DNA of 64,000 nt from the NCBI GenBank assembly GCA_017441385.1, contig JAFRXY010000107.1, forward strand, positions 1 to 64,000. The letters are read 5' to 3'. The stretch is from Clostridia bacterium (GTDB lineage Bacteria; Bacillota; Clostridia; Oscillospirales; Acutalibacteraceae). Below are positions 28,380-37,726 of the stretch, piece by piece. The notes under the pieces were generated by a model. The model was given only the letters and a program-made list of their open reading frames with translations, searched no databases and was not told the origin of the DNA. A program made the position numbers and the translations under genes. Each line of letters opens with the position of its first letter. Position 1 is the first letter of the stretch.

Positions 28380-28988
28380 TTATTTCATTCGGGTGACGCA
28401 CACCCTGTTGGAGCTTGTACCCAGAGCGGTCGTCACCACATTTACGATCTGCTGACGAACGTGAATGTCGTCCGCTCCGCTGCAAAGCACCACAACGCCG
28501 GCGACAGTCGGAGTGATCTCCTTGAGGATCAGGGGTTCCTCTCCCCTGCCCCCGTCGATCAGTATCAGACTTTCCTCGCCGCTTCGCTTTTCGTCCCGGC
28601 TGACACGCCCGTCGGGTGCGGAATCCTCCGACAGCGCCGAAGTCGTTTTCTGCTGGCTGGCGTAGACATATTCCCTGCCGCATTCCAGCGTGACCATTAC
28701 CTTTGTCCGGCCGGCGCCGTCAATGGATGAAATCAGCTCGGTCAGTCGGCTTTCCAGCCTTGCGGTGTATTCGTCCTGATCTTCGCCTGCGGCAAGGTAT
28801 GTCGCGGGTTCTGTGGAAGTTTTCGTAGCATCGCCCCCGAAAAAATCCGAAATAAAGAGGATGGCGATGGCTCCCAAGCCCACCGCAAGAAGAATTCTGA
28901 CCCGCTGCTCCGATTTTTCGGGCGAAAACAGAAACTCTCCCAGTCTGCCGCTGTGCAGCGCTTTCCTAATGCTCTCCAGATAGCTCAC
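28380..28988 (-). CDS. spoIIIAG: Stage III sporulation protein AG
   Basis: A 202-residue protein: membrane helix about residues 28-48, acidic linker, then a ring-forming domain (LESRLTELISSIDGAGRTKVMVTLECGREYVYA and LKEITPTVAGVVVLCSGADDIHVRQQIVNVV), the SpoIIIAG signature. It assembles a large ring in the feeding tube. The annotated GTG abuts the SD AAAGGAA; the CTG three codons on is better spaced, so the start is uncertain. Confidence 0.95.
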   Translation of the reverse strand: MSYLESIRKALHSGRLGEFLFSPEKSEQRVRILLAVGLGAIAILFISDFFGGDATKTSTEPATYLAAGEDQDEYTARLESRLTELISSIDGAGRTKVMVTLECGREYVYASQQKTTSALSEDSAPDGRVSRDEKRSGEESLILIDGGRGEEPLILKEITPTVAGVVVLCSGADDIHVRQQIVNVVTTALGTSSNRVCVTRMK

Positions 28989-28994
28989 TTCCTT

Positions 28995-29471
28995 TCATTT
29001 GCCCGTCCTTACCTCCGGTTCAAAGCCGATGTAAGGGCGCAGCAGCTCTTTTACCTTCTCCCTGTTTACGTCCTCATTTTTCAGGATCACCTCCACCTGT
29101 CCAATAGATATGCAGCCGTCCCCGGAATTATCCATGGTCACGGACACACTTTTGTATGATATTCCCGCGCCGTCCAGAACTCTTTCCAGATTCCGCTCCA
29201 GATAGGAGGCGTAAATTCCCTTGGCGCTGCTCTCCAATTCTTCTTCCAGCCCGGCGTTTTCATACTGCTCCGCTTCAAATGAATGATGCTTTATTCCCAG
29301 CGTGAAATTCCTGACCGCCATGAAGGGGCGCAGCAGCACACACAGAAGCATCAGCGACACAAGCATTCCTAAGATTCTCCGGCTGCTGCCGCCGGGAAAT
29401 ACCATCGACAGCATGGCGCTCAGAAGGCAGGCGCAGCAGACCGCGCCCGCCCATTCCCTGACATTTTCCAA
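28995..29471 (-). CDS. spoIIIAF: Stage III sporulation protein AF
   Basis: A 158-residue protein with two N-terminal membrane helices (about residues 8-26 and 34-52) and a C-terminal soluble domain with ring-building-like features. The RRILGMLVSLMLLCVLLRPF pattern is typical. It belongs to the SpoIIIA channel complex in the mother cell. TTG start with GGGGGG about 11 bases upstream; gap of six bases to spoIIIAG. Confidence 0.92.
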   Translation of the reverse strand: MENVREWAGAVCCACLLSAMLSMVFPGGSSRRILGMLVSLMLLCVLLRPFMAVRNFTLGIKHHSFEAEQYENAGLEEELESSAKGIYASYLERNLERVLDGAGISYKSVSVTMDNSGDGCISIGQVEVILKNEDVNREKVKELLRPYIGFEPEVRTGK

Positions 29472-29496
29472 AATAATTTTTTCCCCCCCTGCATCT

Positions 29497-30651
29497 TCAC
29501 GTAACGCGCTGCATGATCACCACCATTGCGCCGAGCGTCAGCAGGAAAAGAGAAAATACCAGCGTTCCCATGAGCAGCGAAAGGGTAGCGGACAGGGATT
29601 TCATCAGCTTTTGCAGCCCGTCGAGCTGCATGGTATCGCACACCGCCTCCCCTATTCCCGCCACGAAGCTCCACAGCAGCGTCCTCACCAGCACCGGCAG
29701 AAAAACATAGGCCGTTGCGATAATCCCGAACGCGCCCACGGAATTGCGCAGGTAATGCATTCCGCTCCTTATGGAAAGATAGGCCTCGCTCACAGCGCCG
29801 CCCACCACCGGCACCGAACCGGAGATGACGAATTTGGCCGCCCGCGTGCCGACGCTGTCCGCCGAAGCGGAGATGATTCCGCTGATGCCCAGCACGGCGG
29901 AAATGAGCACCGCCGTAAAGCCGAGAATCCACTTGGCGTACTTCTCGAAAAAACGGATCACCGCGTCCACTCTCGCCCCTTCCGACACCGCCGAAACGCA
30001 GGACAGCGCCAGAAATATCCGCAGCATCGGCATGACGATTTCATCCGCGCAGAGTGAAGCCGCCCCCACCGCGCCTGTGAGGAAGGCGCTGTATCCTGCG
30101 GCGGAAGCGGTCTGTCCGTTGGAGATCAACAGTCCCGCAAAGACCGCTCCGAAACTCTCATTGAAGCGCAATGCGGTTTCGGTCGCCTTTCCCGCCTCAT
30201 CCACCAGTCCCGCAACAGGAAGGACAACCGTCATCCCCACCGCCAGCGAGGTGACTGCGTTCAGAGAAGGCGACAGGGAGGATTCCGCGACAAACTCGCC
30301 GCCTTTCAGCACCGAAGCGAAAAGCAGCAGGGCGAGCATTGCCCCCAGCGCGGCCAGAGGCGCCTTCATTTCCTCATTCGCCATTGTCAGAACCGAGTCA
30401 AGCACCCCTCCGGCATTCAGCGAGGACACGGAGGAAATATCACCGAAGTCAACGCCCGCCTGCTTCAGACTGTCGGCGGCATCCTCCGGCAGTCCGTCAA
30501 ACGTCCGCCGGAATTCACCCGCTTCATACTGCGCCTGCACGTCGAATTCCTCCGCACCCAATACCCTTGTCCCCCCGGCAAACAGCGCAAGGCACAGACA
30601 GACCGGCAGAGCAAAACATTTCTTCCACATCGAATTATGAATCAATCTCAT
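29497..30651 (-). CDS. spoIIIAE: Stage III sporulation protein AE
   Basis: A 384-residue protein with a signal sequence and about seven to eight membrane helices. The family's GASLCADEIVMPML-like and FVISGSVPVVGGAVSEAYLS regions are present. SpoIIIAE is the polytopic, export-apparatus-like component of the channel. Its start overlaps the spoIIIAD stop by four bases. Confidence 0.95.
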   Translation of the reverse strand: MRLIHNSMWKKCFALPVCLCLALFAGGTRVLGAEEFDVQAQYEAGEFRRTFDGLPEDAADSLKQAGVDFGDISSVSSLNAGGVLDSVLTMANEEMKAPLAALGAMLALLLFASVLKGGEFVAESSLSPSLNAVTSLAVGMTVVLPVAGLVDEAGKATETALRFNESFGAVFAGLLISNGQTASAAGYSAFLTGAVGAASLCADEIVMPMLRIFLALSCVSAVSEGARVDAVIRFFEKYAKWILGFTAVLISAVLGISGIISASADSVGTRAAKFVISGSVPVVGGAVSEAYLSIRSGMHYLRNSVGAFGIIATAYVFLPVLVRTLLWSFVAGIGEAVCDTMQLDGLQKLMKSLSATLSLLMGTLVFSLFLLTLGAMVVIMQRVT

Positions 30652-31037
30652 TTTCCCATTATCTCCAGCACAAGGGCCAGCATCCTCCTGAAAAGCGGAA
30701 GGGCGACGATCAGCAGCGCCAGCCTGCCTCCCAGCTCGATTTTACCCGCAAGTGCGGACTGACCCGCATCGCGGCACAGATCGGCGGCGGTCTGCACAGT
30801 GACGCAAATGCCAAATGATTTCAGCACCACACCAAACAATTCCGAATCAACGCCGCCCGCTTGGGCGAAAGAAGAAAATTCCTCGATCAGCGGAAGGACA
30901 AATTGCAACAGGAAAAGCGTCAGTACCACACCGCAGGCAATCAAAAGCAGCAGCGAAAGCTCAGGCTTCAGCTGGTTGACAGTGATGATCAGAACGCACA
31001 TAACAAGTGCGGTTCCCACAAAAGCAAAGATATTCAT
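30648..31037 (-). CDS. spoIIIAD: Stage III sporulation protein AD
   Basis: A 129-residue membrane protein with three to four helices and the family's CVLIITVNQLKPELSLLLLIACGV start and VQTAADLCRDAGQSALAGKIELGGR core. It is a small channel component related to AC. It overlaps spoIIIAC by four bases. Confidence 0.95.
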   Translation of the reverse strand: MNIFAFVGTALVMCVLIITVNQLKPELSLLLLIACGVVLTLFLLQFVLPLIEEFSSFAQAGGVDSELFGVVLKSFGICVTVQTAADLCRDAGQSALAGKIELGGRLALLIVALPLFRRMLALVLEIMGK

Positions 31038-31231
31038 AGTCCAAAGGTAGTCTTGACAGTTTCAAAGAGGGTGCTGATGCGGGAAATCATCATCATGAGA
31101 ACCACTATGATCCCCGCCAATGTGGTCATCATCGCCTGTTCCTCCCTGCCTGCGCGAATCAGCACTTGATTGAGCACCGCAACAATGATACCTATCGCGG
31201 CAATTTTAAAGATAAAATCAACGTCAGTCAT
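31034..31231 (-). CDS. spoIIIAC: Stage III sporulation protein AC
   Basis: A 65-residue protein with two membrane helices: VDFIFKIAAIGIIVAVLNQVLIRAGREEQA followed by a second hydrophobic span and ISTLFETVKTTFGL. The first half is the typical SpoIIIAC/AD repeat. Start Met 31231 is chosen; another Met three codons upstream directly abuts GGAAGGGG. Small size made it easy to overlook. Confidence 0.93.
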   Translation of the reverse strand: MTDVDFIFKIAAIGIIVAVLNQVLIRAGREEQAMMTTLAGIIVVLMMMISRISTLFETVKTTFGL

Positions 31232-31254
31232 TTTTTTCATGCCCCTTCCGGCCA

Positions 31255-31761
31255 TCAGATCAATATAAGCGCTGCCACAGTCCCAAAGGAAAGCCAGAGC
31301 GCAACAGCAAGCCTTCCCTCGGTTTCGCACTTTGCCTTCGCGGAATCTATCAGGAACGCCAGCTGCTCGTCCGCCAGCGCAAGAGTTTCCACAGCCCCCT
31401 CCGTATCCATGCCGCCGATTCTTCCGGCAACGGAACAAAGCATCGCAGCGTCTTCCTCTGTCAGGCAAAGCGAATCCATCATGGAACCAAGCGTATCCGA
31501 AAAGGAGGTGGCAAAGTCAGAATAACGTGTTTTTTCCCGTAAAATCCGGCTGAATTGACTGGTGTCCGCACCATGGTCGATTTCACAGGCAATGTCGTCA
31601 AGACTCATTCCGACATGGGAAATATACTGTTTCACACTCCTGAAATAATTCCTGATGAGTTCCAGTCCCTTGACCCTTCCGGCCATACGGGATCGCTTTT
31701 CAACCCCAAACAGAAAGGCCGACAGGACGATACATACGCCGCAGAGAAACCTAACTACCAT
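31255..31761 (-). CDS. spoIIIAB: Stage III sporulation protein AB
   Basis: A 168-residue protein with N-terminal and C-terminal hydrophobic segments and a helical middle (FRSVKQYISHVGMSLDDIACEI...LGSMDSLCLTEED-like). The GspF-like fold is typical of SpoIIIAB. It overlaps the end of spoIIIAA by 11 bases; GAGGT lies 8 bases before the ATG. Confidence 0.92.
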   Translation of the reverse strand: MVVRFLCGVCIVLSAFLFGVEKRSRMAGRVKGLELIRNYFRSVKQYISHVGMSLDDIACEIDHGADTSQFSRILREKTRYSDFATSFSDTLGSMMDSLCLTEEDAAMLCSVAGRIGGMDTEGAVETLALADEQLAFLIDSAKAKCETEGRLAVALWLSFGTVAALILI

Positions 31762-32662
31762 TGACATCGACCTCATAGACGCCTTCCAACTCACAGCGGG
31801 CACTACCGCCCCGAAGCAGAGCTATTTTTTTAAAAGCGCCCGATTTCAGGAGATTCTTAACGGGCGTTCTTCTGTAAAGCTCAATAACATTACAGGCGTG
31901 TGCACTGGCAATTATCACAATTCCGGCGTTGATCACTTCGCCGACGGCCTTTGCTTCATTACCTCCGCCTATTTCGTCACAGATAATGACATCGGGTGAA
32001 AGCGTCCTGACCGCATTGAGAATTCCTTCCCCTTTCGGATAACCACTGAGTACGTCGCAAAAGGTTCCTACAGTGTTGCAAGGCTGTCCGCGTGACATGG
32101 CGGCCAATTCCAAGCGCTCATCCACCAGCACGGTTTTTTGGTAATACGGAGCGGATGAGAGTTTCAATGCGATATCTTTTATAAGTGTGGTTTTTCCACT
32201 GCACGGAGGACCGGCAATGAGAATTCCGGTGATAGTATCCTCGAAGAGCTTCTCAAATATCCCATCGGAGCAACCGGGAAATTCACCGGCAATTCTGATA
32301 TTGAGAGAGGAAATATACCTGACGGTGCGATTACCGGATTTGTCCACACAAGCTGTCCCACAGATTCCCACCCTGTTTCCACCGGGCAATGTGATAAAAC
32401 CGCTCGATAGTTCCTCCTGATGGCTATAGACGGAATAGTCACAAATTGTTTCAAAGCAACCGCGTAGATCGTCAGAAGTAAGGCATTTCTCCCCTTCAAT
32501 CAAGCAATGTCCATCGGATAACATAGCCACAGCCGGTCTGCCAACTCTGAGCCGAATTTCATTGACATAATTCCCATACTTTCCGAACAGATCGCGGACG
32601 CTTCCTTTCAGATAATCCGGAAGATATCTGATAACGATCTCGCAGTTTCTCTCTGAATTCAT
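31751..32662 (-). CDS. spoIIIAA: Stage III sporulation protein AA (secretion-type ATPase)
   Basis: A 303-residue ATPase: N-terminal NEIRLRVGRP and HQEELSSGFITLPGGNRVGICG segments, Walker A GPPCSGKTT, Walker B VIICDEIGG and a C-terminal AHA(C)NVIELYRR block, all typical. It powers the SpoIIIA-SpoIIQ channel from the mother cell. The Met at 32662 is preferred (AGGAAGTG 10 bases upstream); an in-frame extension to 32797 covers a putative SigE promoter and is probably not translated. Confidence 0.95.
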   Translation of the reverse strand: MNSERNCEIVIRYLPDYLKGSVRDLFGKYGNYVNEIRLRVGRPAVAMLSDGHCLIEGEKCLTSDDLRGCFETICDYSVYSHQEELSSGFITLPGGNRVGICGTACVDKSGNRTVRYISSLNIRIAGEFPGCSDGIFEKLFEDTITGILIAGPPCSGKTTLIKDIALKLSSAPYYQKTVLVDERLELAAMSRGQPCNTVGTFCDVLSGYPKGEGILNAVRTLSPDVIICDEIGGGNEAKAVGEVINAGIVIIASAHACNVIELYRRTPVKNLLKSGAFKKIALLRGGSARCELEGVYEVDVNGS

Positions 32663-32687
32663 GGATATTTCACTTCCTCTCATGCCA

Positions 32688-32719
32688 GATGTATATTCAA
32701 TTCTCATCCGTAATATGAC
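32688..32719 (-). promoter_or_regulatory. Possible SigE promoter of the spoIIIA operon
   Basis: On the minus strand GTCATATT (32712-32719) resembles the SigE -35, and TATACATC (32688-32695) partially matches the CATACANT -10, 16 bases apart. SigE drives spoIIIA in B. subtilis, so the placement is sensible, but the match is imperfect. Confidence 0.35.
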
Positions 32720-32898
32720 GGATTTTCCATAAAATAGTCCGGCAATCTGTTCAATTTGTTCCACATGAAACAATTTCTGTTTGAAACTTTTCAGCATAAT
32801 AACTTCATAATAATTTCACATCTGCTGATGTAACACTATGTTCATAAATCTATGATAGTATAAATTATAATAGAATACGAAAAAAAGAGGTAATTTCT

Positions 32899-33867
32899 TT
32901 GAAACACATCATCATTAACCGGAACGACGCGGGACAGCGGCTGAATAAATTCATTGAAAAGAGCTTTCCGGCCATTCCTTCCTCGCTGATGTACAAAAGC
33001 ATACGCACGAAAAACATTAAAATCAACCGCAAACGCTGCACACCCGATCAAAAACTCTGTGAAGGTGATATACTTGACATATGGCTCAAGGATGAATTCT
33101 TTGAGCAGCCTCCTCACAAATACGAATTCACCAACGCATCCGACGCGCTGGATGTCGTATACGAGGACGAAAATATTCTGATTGCTAACAAGCCGCAAGG
33201 ACTTATCGTGCATCCCGATGAAAATTACGAACCGGACACGCTGATCTTCCGCATACAGAAGTATCTCTACCAAAAGGGCGAATACGAGCCTGACAAGGAG
33301 AACTCATTTACACCTGCTTTAGTCAACCGGATTGACCGCAACACGGTCGGTCTGGTCATTGCGGCCAAAAATGCTGCTTCTCTTCGCATTCTCAACGCCA
33401 AGATGAAGTCAAGGGAGATTCACAAGAAGTACCTTTGCCTTGTCTGCGGACGCCCCAGCCCCTCGGAAGCCACGCTTGATGGATTTTTGGAAAAAAACGA
33501 GCAGCAGAATCGCGTCTATATAGAAAAAAAGCGCTCGGAAAGCGGCAAGACCATCCGGACACACTACAAGGTACTGGATACTATCAATGATTTCAGTCTG
33601 GTGGAAGTTGATCTGCTTACCGGACGGACACATCAAATACGCGCGCATATGGCTTCTATCGGTCATCCGCTGCTTGGGGACGGGAAATACGGAACCAACC
33701 GGGTCAACCGCGCCACGGGGTATTTCAGACAGGCGCTCTGCTCTTACAAACTGAGCTTTGACTTCGTCACCGACGCGGAGGAACTGCAATATCTGAACGG
33801 CAGGAGCTTTGAGATCAAGGACATTCCCTTCCTGAAGGATTTTTACTCAGGCAAAATTCGGATGTAA
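32899..33867 (+). CDS. RluA-family RNA pseudouridine synthase
   Basis: A 322-residue protein with an N-terminal S4-like RNA-binding domain (residues 1-75) and a pseudouridine synthase domain: NKPQGLIVHPD, the catalytic aspartate in NRIDRNTVGL, and EVDLLTGRTHQIRAHMASIGHPLLGD. It isomerises uridine in rRNA or tRNA; the exact site (RluB/C/D type) cannot be read from sequence. TTG start with AAAGAGG 10 bases upstream. It is divergent from spoIIIAA. Confidence 0.92.
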   Translation: MKHIIINRNDAGQRLNKFIEKSFPAIPSSLMYKSIRTKNIKINRKRCTPDQKLCEGDILDIWLKDEFFEQPPHKYEFTNASDALDVVYEDENILIANKPQGLIVHPDENYEPDTLIFRIQKYLYQKGEYEPDKENSFTPALVNRIDRNTVGLVIAAKNAASLRILNAKMKSREIHKKYLCLVCGRPSPSEATLDGFLEKNEQQNRVYIEKKRSESGKTIRTHYKVLDTINDFSLVEVDLLTGRTHQIRAHMASIGHPLLGDGKYGTNRVNRATGYFRQALCSYKLSFDFVTDAEELQYLNGRSFEIKDIPFLKDFYSGKIRM

Positions 33868-33904
33868 TGCTTCGCTACGATGAATTTTTTTGAAAAGATA
33901 ACAA

Positions 33905-33941
33905 AAACGCCCTTGTTCCGCTGGGAAACAGGGCATTTTTG
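33905..33941. terminator. Bidirectional terminator between the pseudouridine synthase and rqcH
   Basis: Imperfect stem formed by CGCCCTTGTTCC and GGAAACAGGGC with A and T runs on both sides, between two converging genes. Confidence 0.7.
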
Positions 33942-33978
33942 TCATGTTGTTTATTCTGTAAAGCTGTTTGGCGTTACA

Positions 33979-35733
33979 TCATTTCGCGGCCAGTCTTTCG
34001 GCCAGCGCTTCATCCGGATGAACATAGAGCGTGCTTTGGTGAGTATAAATCACCATTCCCGGCTTTGCACCGCGCGGCTTGCTGACATATTTGATGAGGG
34101 TGTAGTCCACCGCCACCAGTCCCGACTGCCGTGCTCCGCTGTGATAGGCGGCCAGCTGTGCCGCCTGCTCGATGGTTCTCTCCGGCGGCTTCTGCCCTTC
34201 GCACTGAATGACGGTGTGCGAACCGGGCACTTGCAGCGTGTGGAGCCAGATATCGTAATTCCGGCTGTCCCGCAGGGTCAGGCGGTCATTCTGCTGGTTG
34301 TTGCGCCCCACGAGAATAGTGAATCCGTCGTCCGAAATGAATTTCAGCGGAGGAAGTTTGGGCGGCTGTTTGGCGGGCGCCGACTTGCGCTGTCTGATTA
34401 TCCCCTCTTCGGTCAGTTCCTCCCTGATTTCGGCAAGCTCCCGCTCGGTTTCAGCGCGTGAAAGCAGATCGAGCACCGAATCAATATATTGCAGCTCCGC
34501 CTTGCCCTGCTCGATCAGCCCGGTCAGGTGCTGTTCAGCAGCTTGCAGCTTGCGGTATTCCCTGTAATATTTCTGGGCGTTCTGCGCGGGAGTGAGAAGC
34601 GGATCCAGACTGATCCTTACGGTGGAACAGTCCTCGGAATAGTAATTCACCACTTCGGCAATGATATCCCCTTTTTGCAGCATGTGAAGATTGGCATTGA
34701 TCAAATCGCCGTTGATGCGGTACTGCTCCCTGTCGGCGCACTGTTTCAGCTCCGCCGTCTGCAATTCCAGTTTCTTGGCGATACGCGCAGAGGAATTGGC
34801 CAGCAGCTTGAGAATATCCTGCGATTTTGCCTTCATGCGTTCGCCGAGGTCACGGCGGTAGTAGAAATCATCCAGCAGGGAGGAATAATCGCGGTAGGCC
34901 GTTGAAACAGCGGCAATGACGTATTGCTGGGGGTAGATAAATGTGAAGTCAGTAGGCTTGCCACCAACGGTAATGAGATTCGGCTCCCCGCAGCCACTAA
35001 GCGTTTCCTTCAATCGGCTCAGATGATAGCGCAGCTTCTCCGCCTGCGATTCATTCAGTTCCGCCACGACGGTATCGGTAAATCCTGTGGAACGGTAGGC
35101 GATTTCCCGCGCAACCACGGGTGAAATGCCCTGAATGACGCCCATGAGAGCCTTGTCAAGTTTTTGCGCTTTACATTCAACCACCTGCCTTGCCACGTCA
35201 TCCGCGTCGCATTCCATCAGATTCCGCTTCTCCTGCGCGGGCGGAAGTTCATATTGAATACCGGGGAGAATGTATCGCAGCGAGCTCATCTCGCTGTCAA
35301 TGCGCTTCACCGCGTCGATCACCAGACCGCGCTCGTCAATCAATATAATATTGGAATGTCTGCCCATGATTTCCACCGCCAGCGTGAGGGTTATTTCATC
35401 CCCCAATTCGTTGTGCGCGTCAAATTTCAGCAGCAGCACCCGTTCCAGCCCCGGCTGTTCAATAGCGGAAAGTCTTGCGCCGCAAAGCCGCTTGCGCAGC
35501 AGCATACAAAGCATGGGGGGCTGCGCGGGATTCTCCACGGAATGTTCCGTGAAATGAATTCTCGCGGAATTGGCCGAAGCGGAAATCAGCAGCTTGCGGT
35601 TCCTATTTTTTCCTCGCATGGCGAGGATCAGCATTTCCCGCGACGGCTGAAACACCCTGTCCACCTTCGCCCCAAGAATACCCTGCTCCAGTTCTTTTCT
35701 GATTAGATGCAGCATCGCACCGTCCAGAGCCAT
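33979..35733 (-). CDS. rqcH: RqcH/NFACT-family ribosome quality control factor
   Basis: A 584-residue protein with the full NFACT layout: N-terminal NFACT-N (HSVENPAQPPMLCMLLRKRL...), a helix-hairpin-helix section, a coiled coil (about 305-430) and the C-terminal NFACT-R domain with LVGRNNQQNDRLTLRDSRNYDIWLHTLQVPGSHTVI. RqcH binds the 50S-peptidyl-tRNA complex and adds Ala tails to stalled peptides. It was once annotated fibronectin-binding protein. The ATG is clear; it is a single gene on the minus strand. Confidence 0.93.
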   Translation of the reverse strand: MALDGAMLHLIRKELEQGILGAKVDRVFQPSREMLILAMRGKNRNRKLLISASANSARIHFTEHSVENPAQPPMLCMLLRKRLCGARLSAIEQPGLERVLLLKFDAHNELGDEITLTLAVEIMGRHSNIILIDERGLVIDAVKRIDSEMSSLRYILPGIQYELPPAQEKRNLMECDADDVARQVVECKAQKLDKALMGVIQGISPVVAREIAYRSTGFTDTVVAELNESQAEKLRYHLSRLKETLSGCGEPNLITVGGKPTDFTFIYPQQYVIAAVSTAYRDYSSLLDDFYYRRDLGERMKAKSQDILKLLANSSARIAKKLELQTAELKQCADREQYRINGDLINANLHMLQKGDIIAEVVNYYSEDCSTVRISLDPLLTPAQNAQKYYREYRKLQAAEQHLTGLIEQGKAELQYIDSVLDLLSRAETERELAEIREELTEEGIIRQRKSAPAKQPPKLPPLKFISDDGFTILVGRNNQQNDRLTLRDSRNYDIWLHTLQVPGSHTVIQCEGQKPPERTIEQAAQLAAYHSGARQSGLVAVDYTLIKYVSKPRGAKPGMVIYTHQSTLYVHPDEALAERLAAK

Positions 35734-35768
35734 CGGACATCATCTCCGTTCCGTTCTTTTTCTGTTAA

Positions 35769-36560
35769 TTATTCCGTAAAGCTCACGGGGTCATCCAGCC
35801 GTGTGACCGTCACTTCCACCCCCGGCAGGCCGGATTGAAGGGTGGCGGCCAGCGCTTCCAGCGCGACGCTTTCCGTCGCGTAATGTCCCGCCGCAATCAT
35901 GGTAATGCCGTTGTCCTTGGCATAAATCAGTTCATGGTGCTTGCATTCACCGGTGACAAAGGCGTCAATCCCCTGCGCCTGACATTCAAAAATGAATTCC
36001 CCACAGGCGCCGCCGCCCACCGCGACCTTCTTGACAGGTCTGCCGCCGTTGACATATTCCACGGCCTTCCTGCCCCTGAGCTTCATTCCCACATACGCCG
36101 CGAATTCGGCGGGCGACATCTCGCGGAGCAGATAGCCCGCCCGCCCGATGTAATTCTTCCGCATAAGGCCGCCGACCGGCTTCTCGGACACCTGAAATAC
36201 CGGCGTGACGTTCTGTAAATTCAGTTTGCTTGCCAGCATGTCGTTGACCCCTCCGGAGGCAATATCGAAATTGGTGTGCGCCGAAATCGCCGAAATCCCC
36301 GCCTGCATGAGCGCATTCAAGGGGCTATGGAAGGCAATGCTCCGAACGGGCTTAAAGATAATCGGATGATGGGACACAATGAGCTGCGCCCCGACGGACT
36401 GGGCATATTCCACCACAGCGAGGGTGATATCGAGAGAAACGACAATTTTATCGATACTTCTCCCGCAGTCAGCCATCAGACCGCTGTTGTCGTAGTCCTC
36501 CTGCAGGGCATAGGGGTAGGCTTCATTGAGAAGGCTGTATACTTCATTGACAGCCGTCAT
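35769..36560 (-). CDS. Nif3-like dinuclear metal centre protein
   Basis: A 263-residue Nif3/YqfO-family protein: YDNSGLMADCG, a metal-binding SHHPIIFK pair, HTNFDIASGGVND, and VGGGACGEF, GECKHHELIYA plus HYATES at the C-terminus. The family forms hexameric rings with two metals per subunit and has uncertain function. In Firmicutes it usually follows trmK, as here, with overlapping start and stop (36557-36560). Confidence 0.93.
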   Translation of the reverse strand: MTAVNEVYSLLNEAYPYALQEDYDNSGLMADCGRSIDKIVVSLDITLAVVEYAQSVGAQLIVSHHPIIFKPVRSIAFHSPLNALMQAGISAISAHTNFDIASGGVNDMLASKLNLQNVTPVFQVSEKPVGGLMRKNYIGRAGYLLREMSPAEFAAYVGMKLRGRKAVEYVNGGRPVKKVAVGGGACGEFIFECQAQGIDAFVTGECKHHELIYAKDNGITMIAAGHYATESVALEALAATLQSGLPGVEVTVTRLDDPVSFTE

Positions 36561-37288
36561 TCATATCGCTCTCCTTTGGTTTGCATAATCAGTCTTTCCG
36601 CCAGACGCCGGTATTTCTCTTGCCCCGCCGTATCTCCCCTCGCCGCGCAGCCTTCCGCCATCGAACGGAGAATCCCCGCCTGCTTTCTCAGCAGCGCCGC
36701 CGCGTTCGGGTCTGCCGCGTCCAGTCGTCCGGCGTAAATATCATATTCCGCATATTCTACGGAAATTTCCGAATATTCGGCGCAAATCACTGTGTAAATC
36801 CTATCAGCTTCACAGATGGCTTTCTCGGAAAGAATGGCAAATCCTTCCCTGAAAAGGAATTCCCTCAGCCGAGACGCCCTCGACATAGGCTGCAAAATCA
36901 GCCTGTAGCGGGGATTTTTCAGCCATTCCGCCTCGCCCAGAATCGCCGCAATGTTGTCCCCGCCCATGCCGGCAATGATGATATCGTCCACCTCATCGGG
37001 CGGTATTTTTTCCAGACCATCCCCTGTAAAGGCGATTATCTTTTCATCTAACCCGTACCTTGCAATGCTCTTTCTGGCGGACTTGACGGGTTCTTCGTTG
37101 ATGTCGGAGGCATAGGCCGCGGGCACAATCCCCTTCTGCACCAGATATACCGGCAAATAGGCATGGTCGGTGCCAATGTCGGCGGAAATTTTACCTTCCC
37201 TTACAAATTCAGCACAGGTCGCCAGCCTTTCCCCCAATTCCAGTTGTCTTTCCACGCTTTGTTCCAATGCTGTCATCTCTCTGTTCAT
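36557..37288 (-). CDS. trmK: tRNA (adenine(22)-N1)-methyltransferase TrmK
   Basis: A protein of about 243 residues with a Rossmann SAM-binding domain (ADIGTDHAYLPVYLV, AYASDINEEPVKSA, GDGLEKI, IIIAGMGGDNIAAIL) and a LILQPMSRASRLREFL region typical of TrmK. It methylates A22 N1 in tRNA. Overlaps the Nif3-like gene by four bases. The exact start is uncertain: Met at 37288 or 37276, or a TTG shortly after, all lie close to a weak GAGAG. Confidence 0.9.
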   Translation of the reverse strand: MNREMTALEQSVERQLELGERLATCAEFVREGKISADIGTDHAYLPVYLVQKGIVPAAYASDINEEPVKSARKSIARYGLDEKIIAFTGDGLEKIPPDEVDDIIIAGMGGDNIAAILGEAEWLKNPRYRLILQPMSRASRLREFLFREGFAILSEKAICEADRIYTVICAEYSEISVEYAEYDIYAGRLDAADPNAAALLRKQAGILRSMAEGCAARGDTAGQEKYRRLAERLIMQTKGERYE

Positions 37289-37291
37289 AAA

Positions 37292-37340
37292 TAAAAACAA
37301 GGCCGGCCACGGCACTCCATGCAGCGACAGACCTTGATTT
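37292..37340 (-). terminator. Possible terminator of the DUF1858 gene
   Basis: Weak stem (CAAGG with CCTTG) with internal CCGGCC, followed on the minus strand by TTTTTATTT, directly before trmK. Confidence 0.35.
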
Positions 37341-37348
37341 TTACCGGA

Positions 37349-37549
37349 TTATTTGCTCTGAATATGCTGATTGAGCTTGTTCACAAGAGCATCGGGGTCA
37401 ACGCCGTGCACCATGCAAGCCTGTTCGATGGTCTCGCCTCTGGAAGCGGGACAGCCAAGACAGTGCATTCCCATCTCAAGGAAGAAGGGCGCGGTAGAGG
37501 GGTCAGTGTCGAGAATATCGCCGATTATCGAATTTTTGGTTATCTCCAT
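37349..37549 (-). CDS. DUF1858 domain-containing protein
   Basis: A 66-residue protein: ITKNSIIGDILDTDP...FFLEMGMHCLGCPASRGETIEQACMVHGVDPDALVNKLN is the DUF1858 signature, with two cysteines in CLGC and one more in the C-terminal half. The family appears in anaerobes, often near hybrid-cluster proteins; function unknown. GGAGG 9 bases upstream supports Met 37549 over 37564. Confidence 0.9.
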   Translation of the reverse strand: MEITKNSIIGDILDTDPSTAPFFLEMGMHCLGCPASRGETIEQACMVHGVDPDALVNKLNQHIQSK

Positions 37550-37669
37550 TTTATTAGCCTCCATTCAGTTTGTTTAGTATGATTATATTATTAATCAGAA
37601 AAATTGTCAATAACCTATTTGATAAATTTTTTTCATGTGTTTTTTCATGTGTAAATGGAATAAGAACAA

Positions 37670-37698
37670 TTGATTTTCTGTCATTATTATGTTATAAT
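37670..37698 (+). promoter_or_regulatory. SigA-type promoter for the LRR lipoprotein gene
   Basis: TTGATT (37670-37675) and TGT-TATAAT (37693-37698), 17-base spacer. Confidence 0.65.
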
Positions 37699-37726
37699 CA
37701 ACTTATTGAACAAAGGGGGATATTTC

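Noticed and set aside
32663-32797. N-terminal extension of SpoIIIAA
   Set aside because: It would add 45 residues that do not resemble the family and run through a putative SigE promoter; Met 32662 has a fitting SD.
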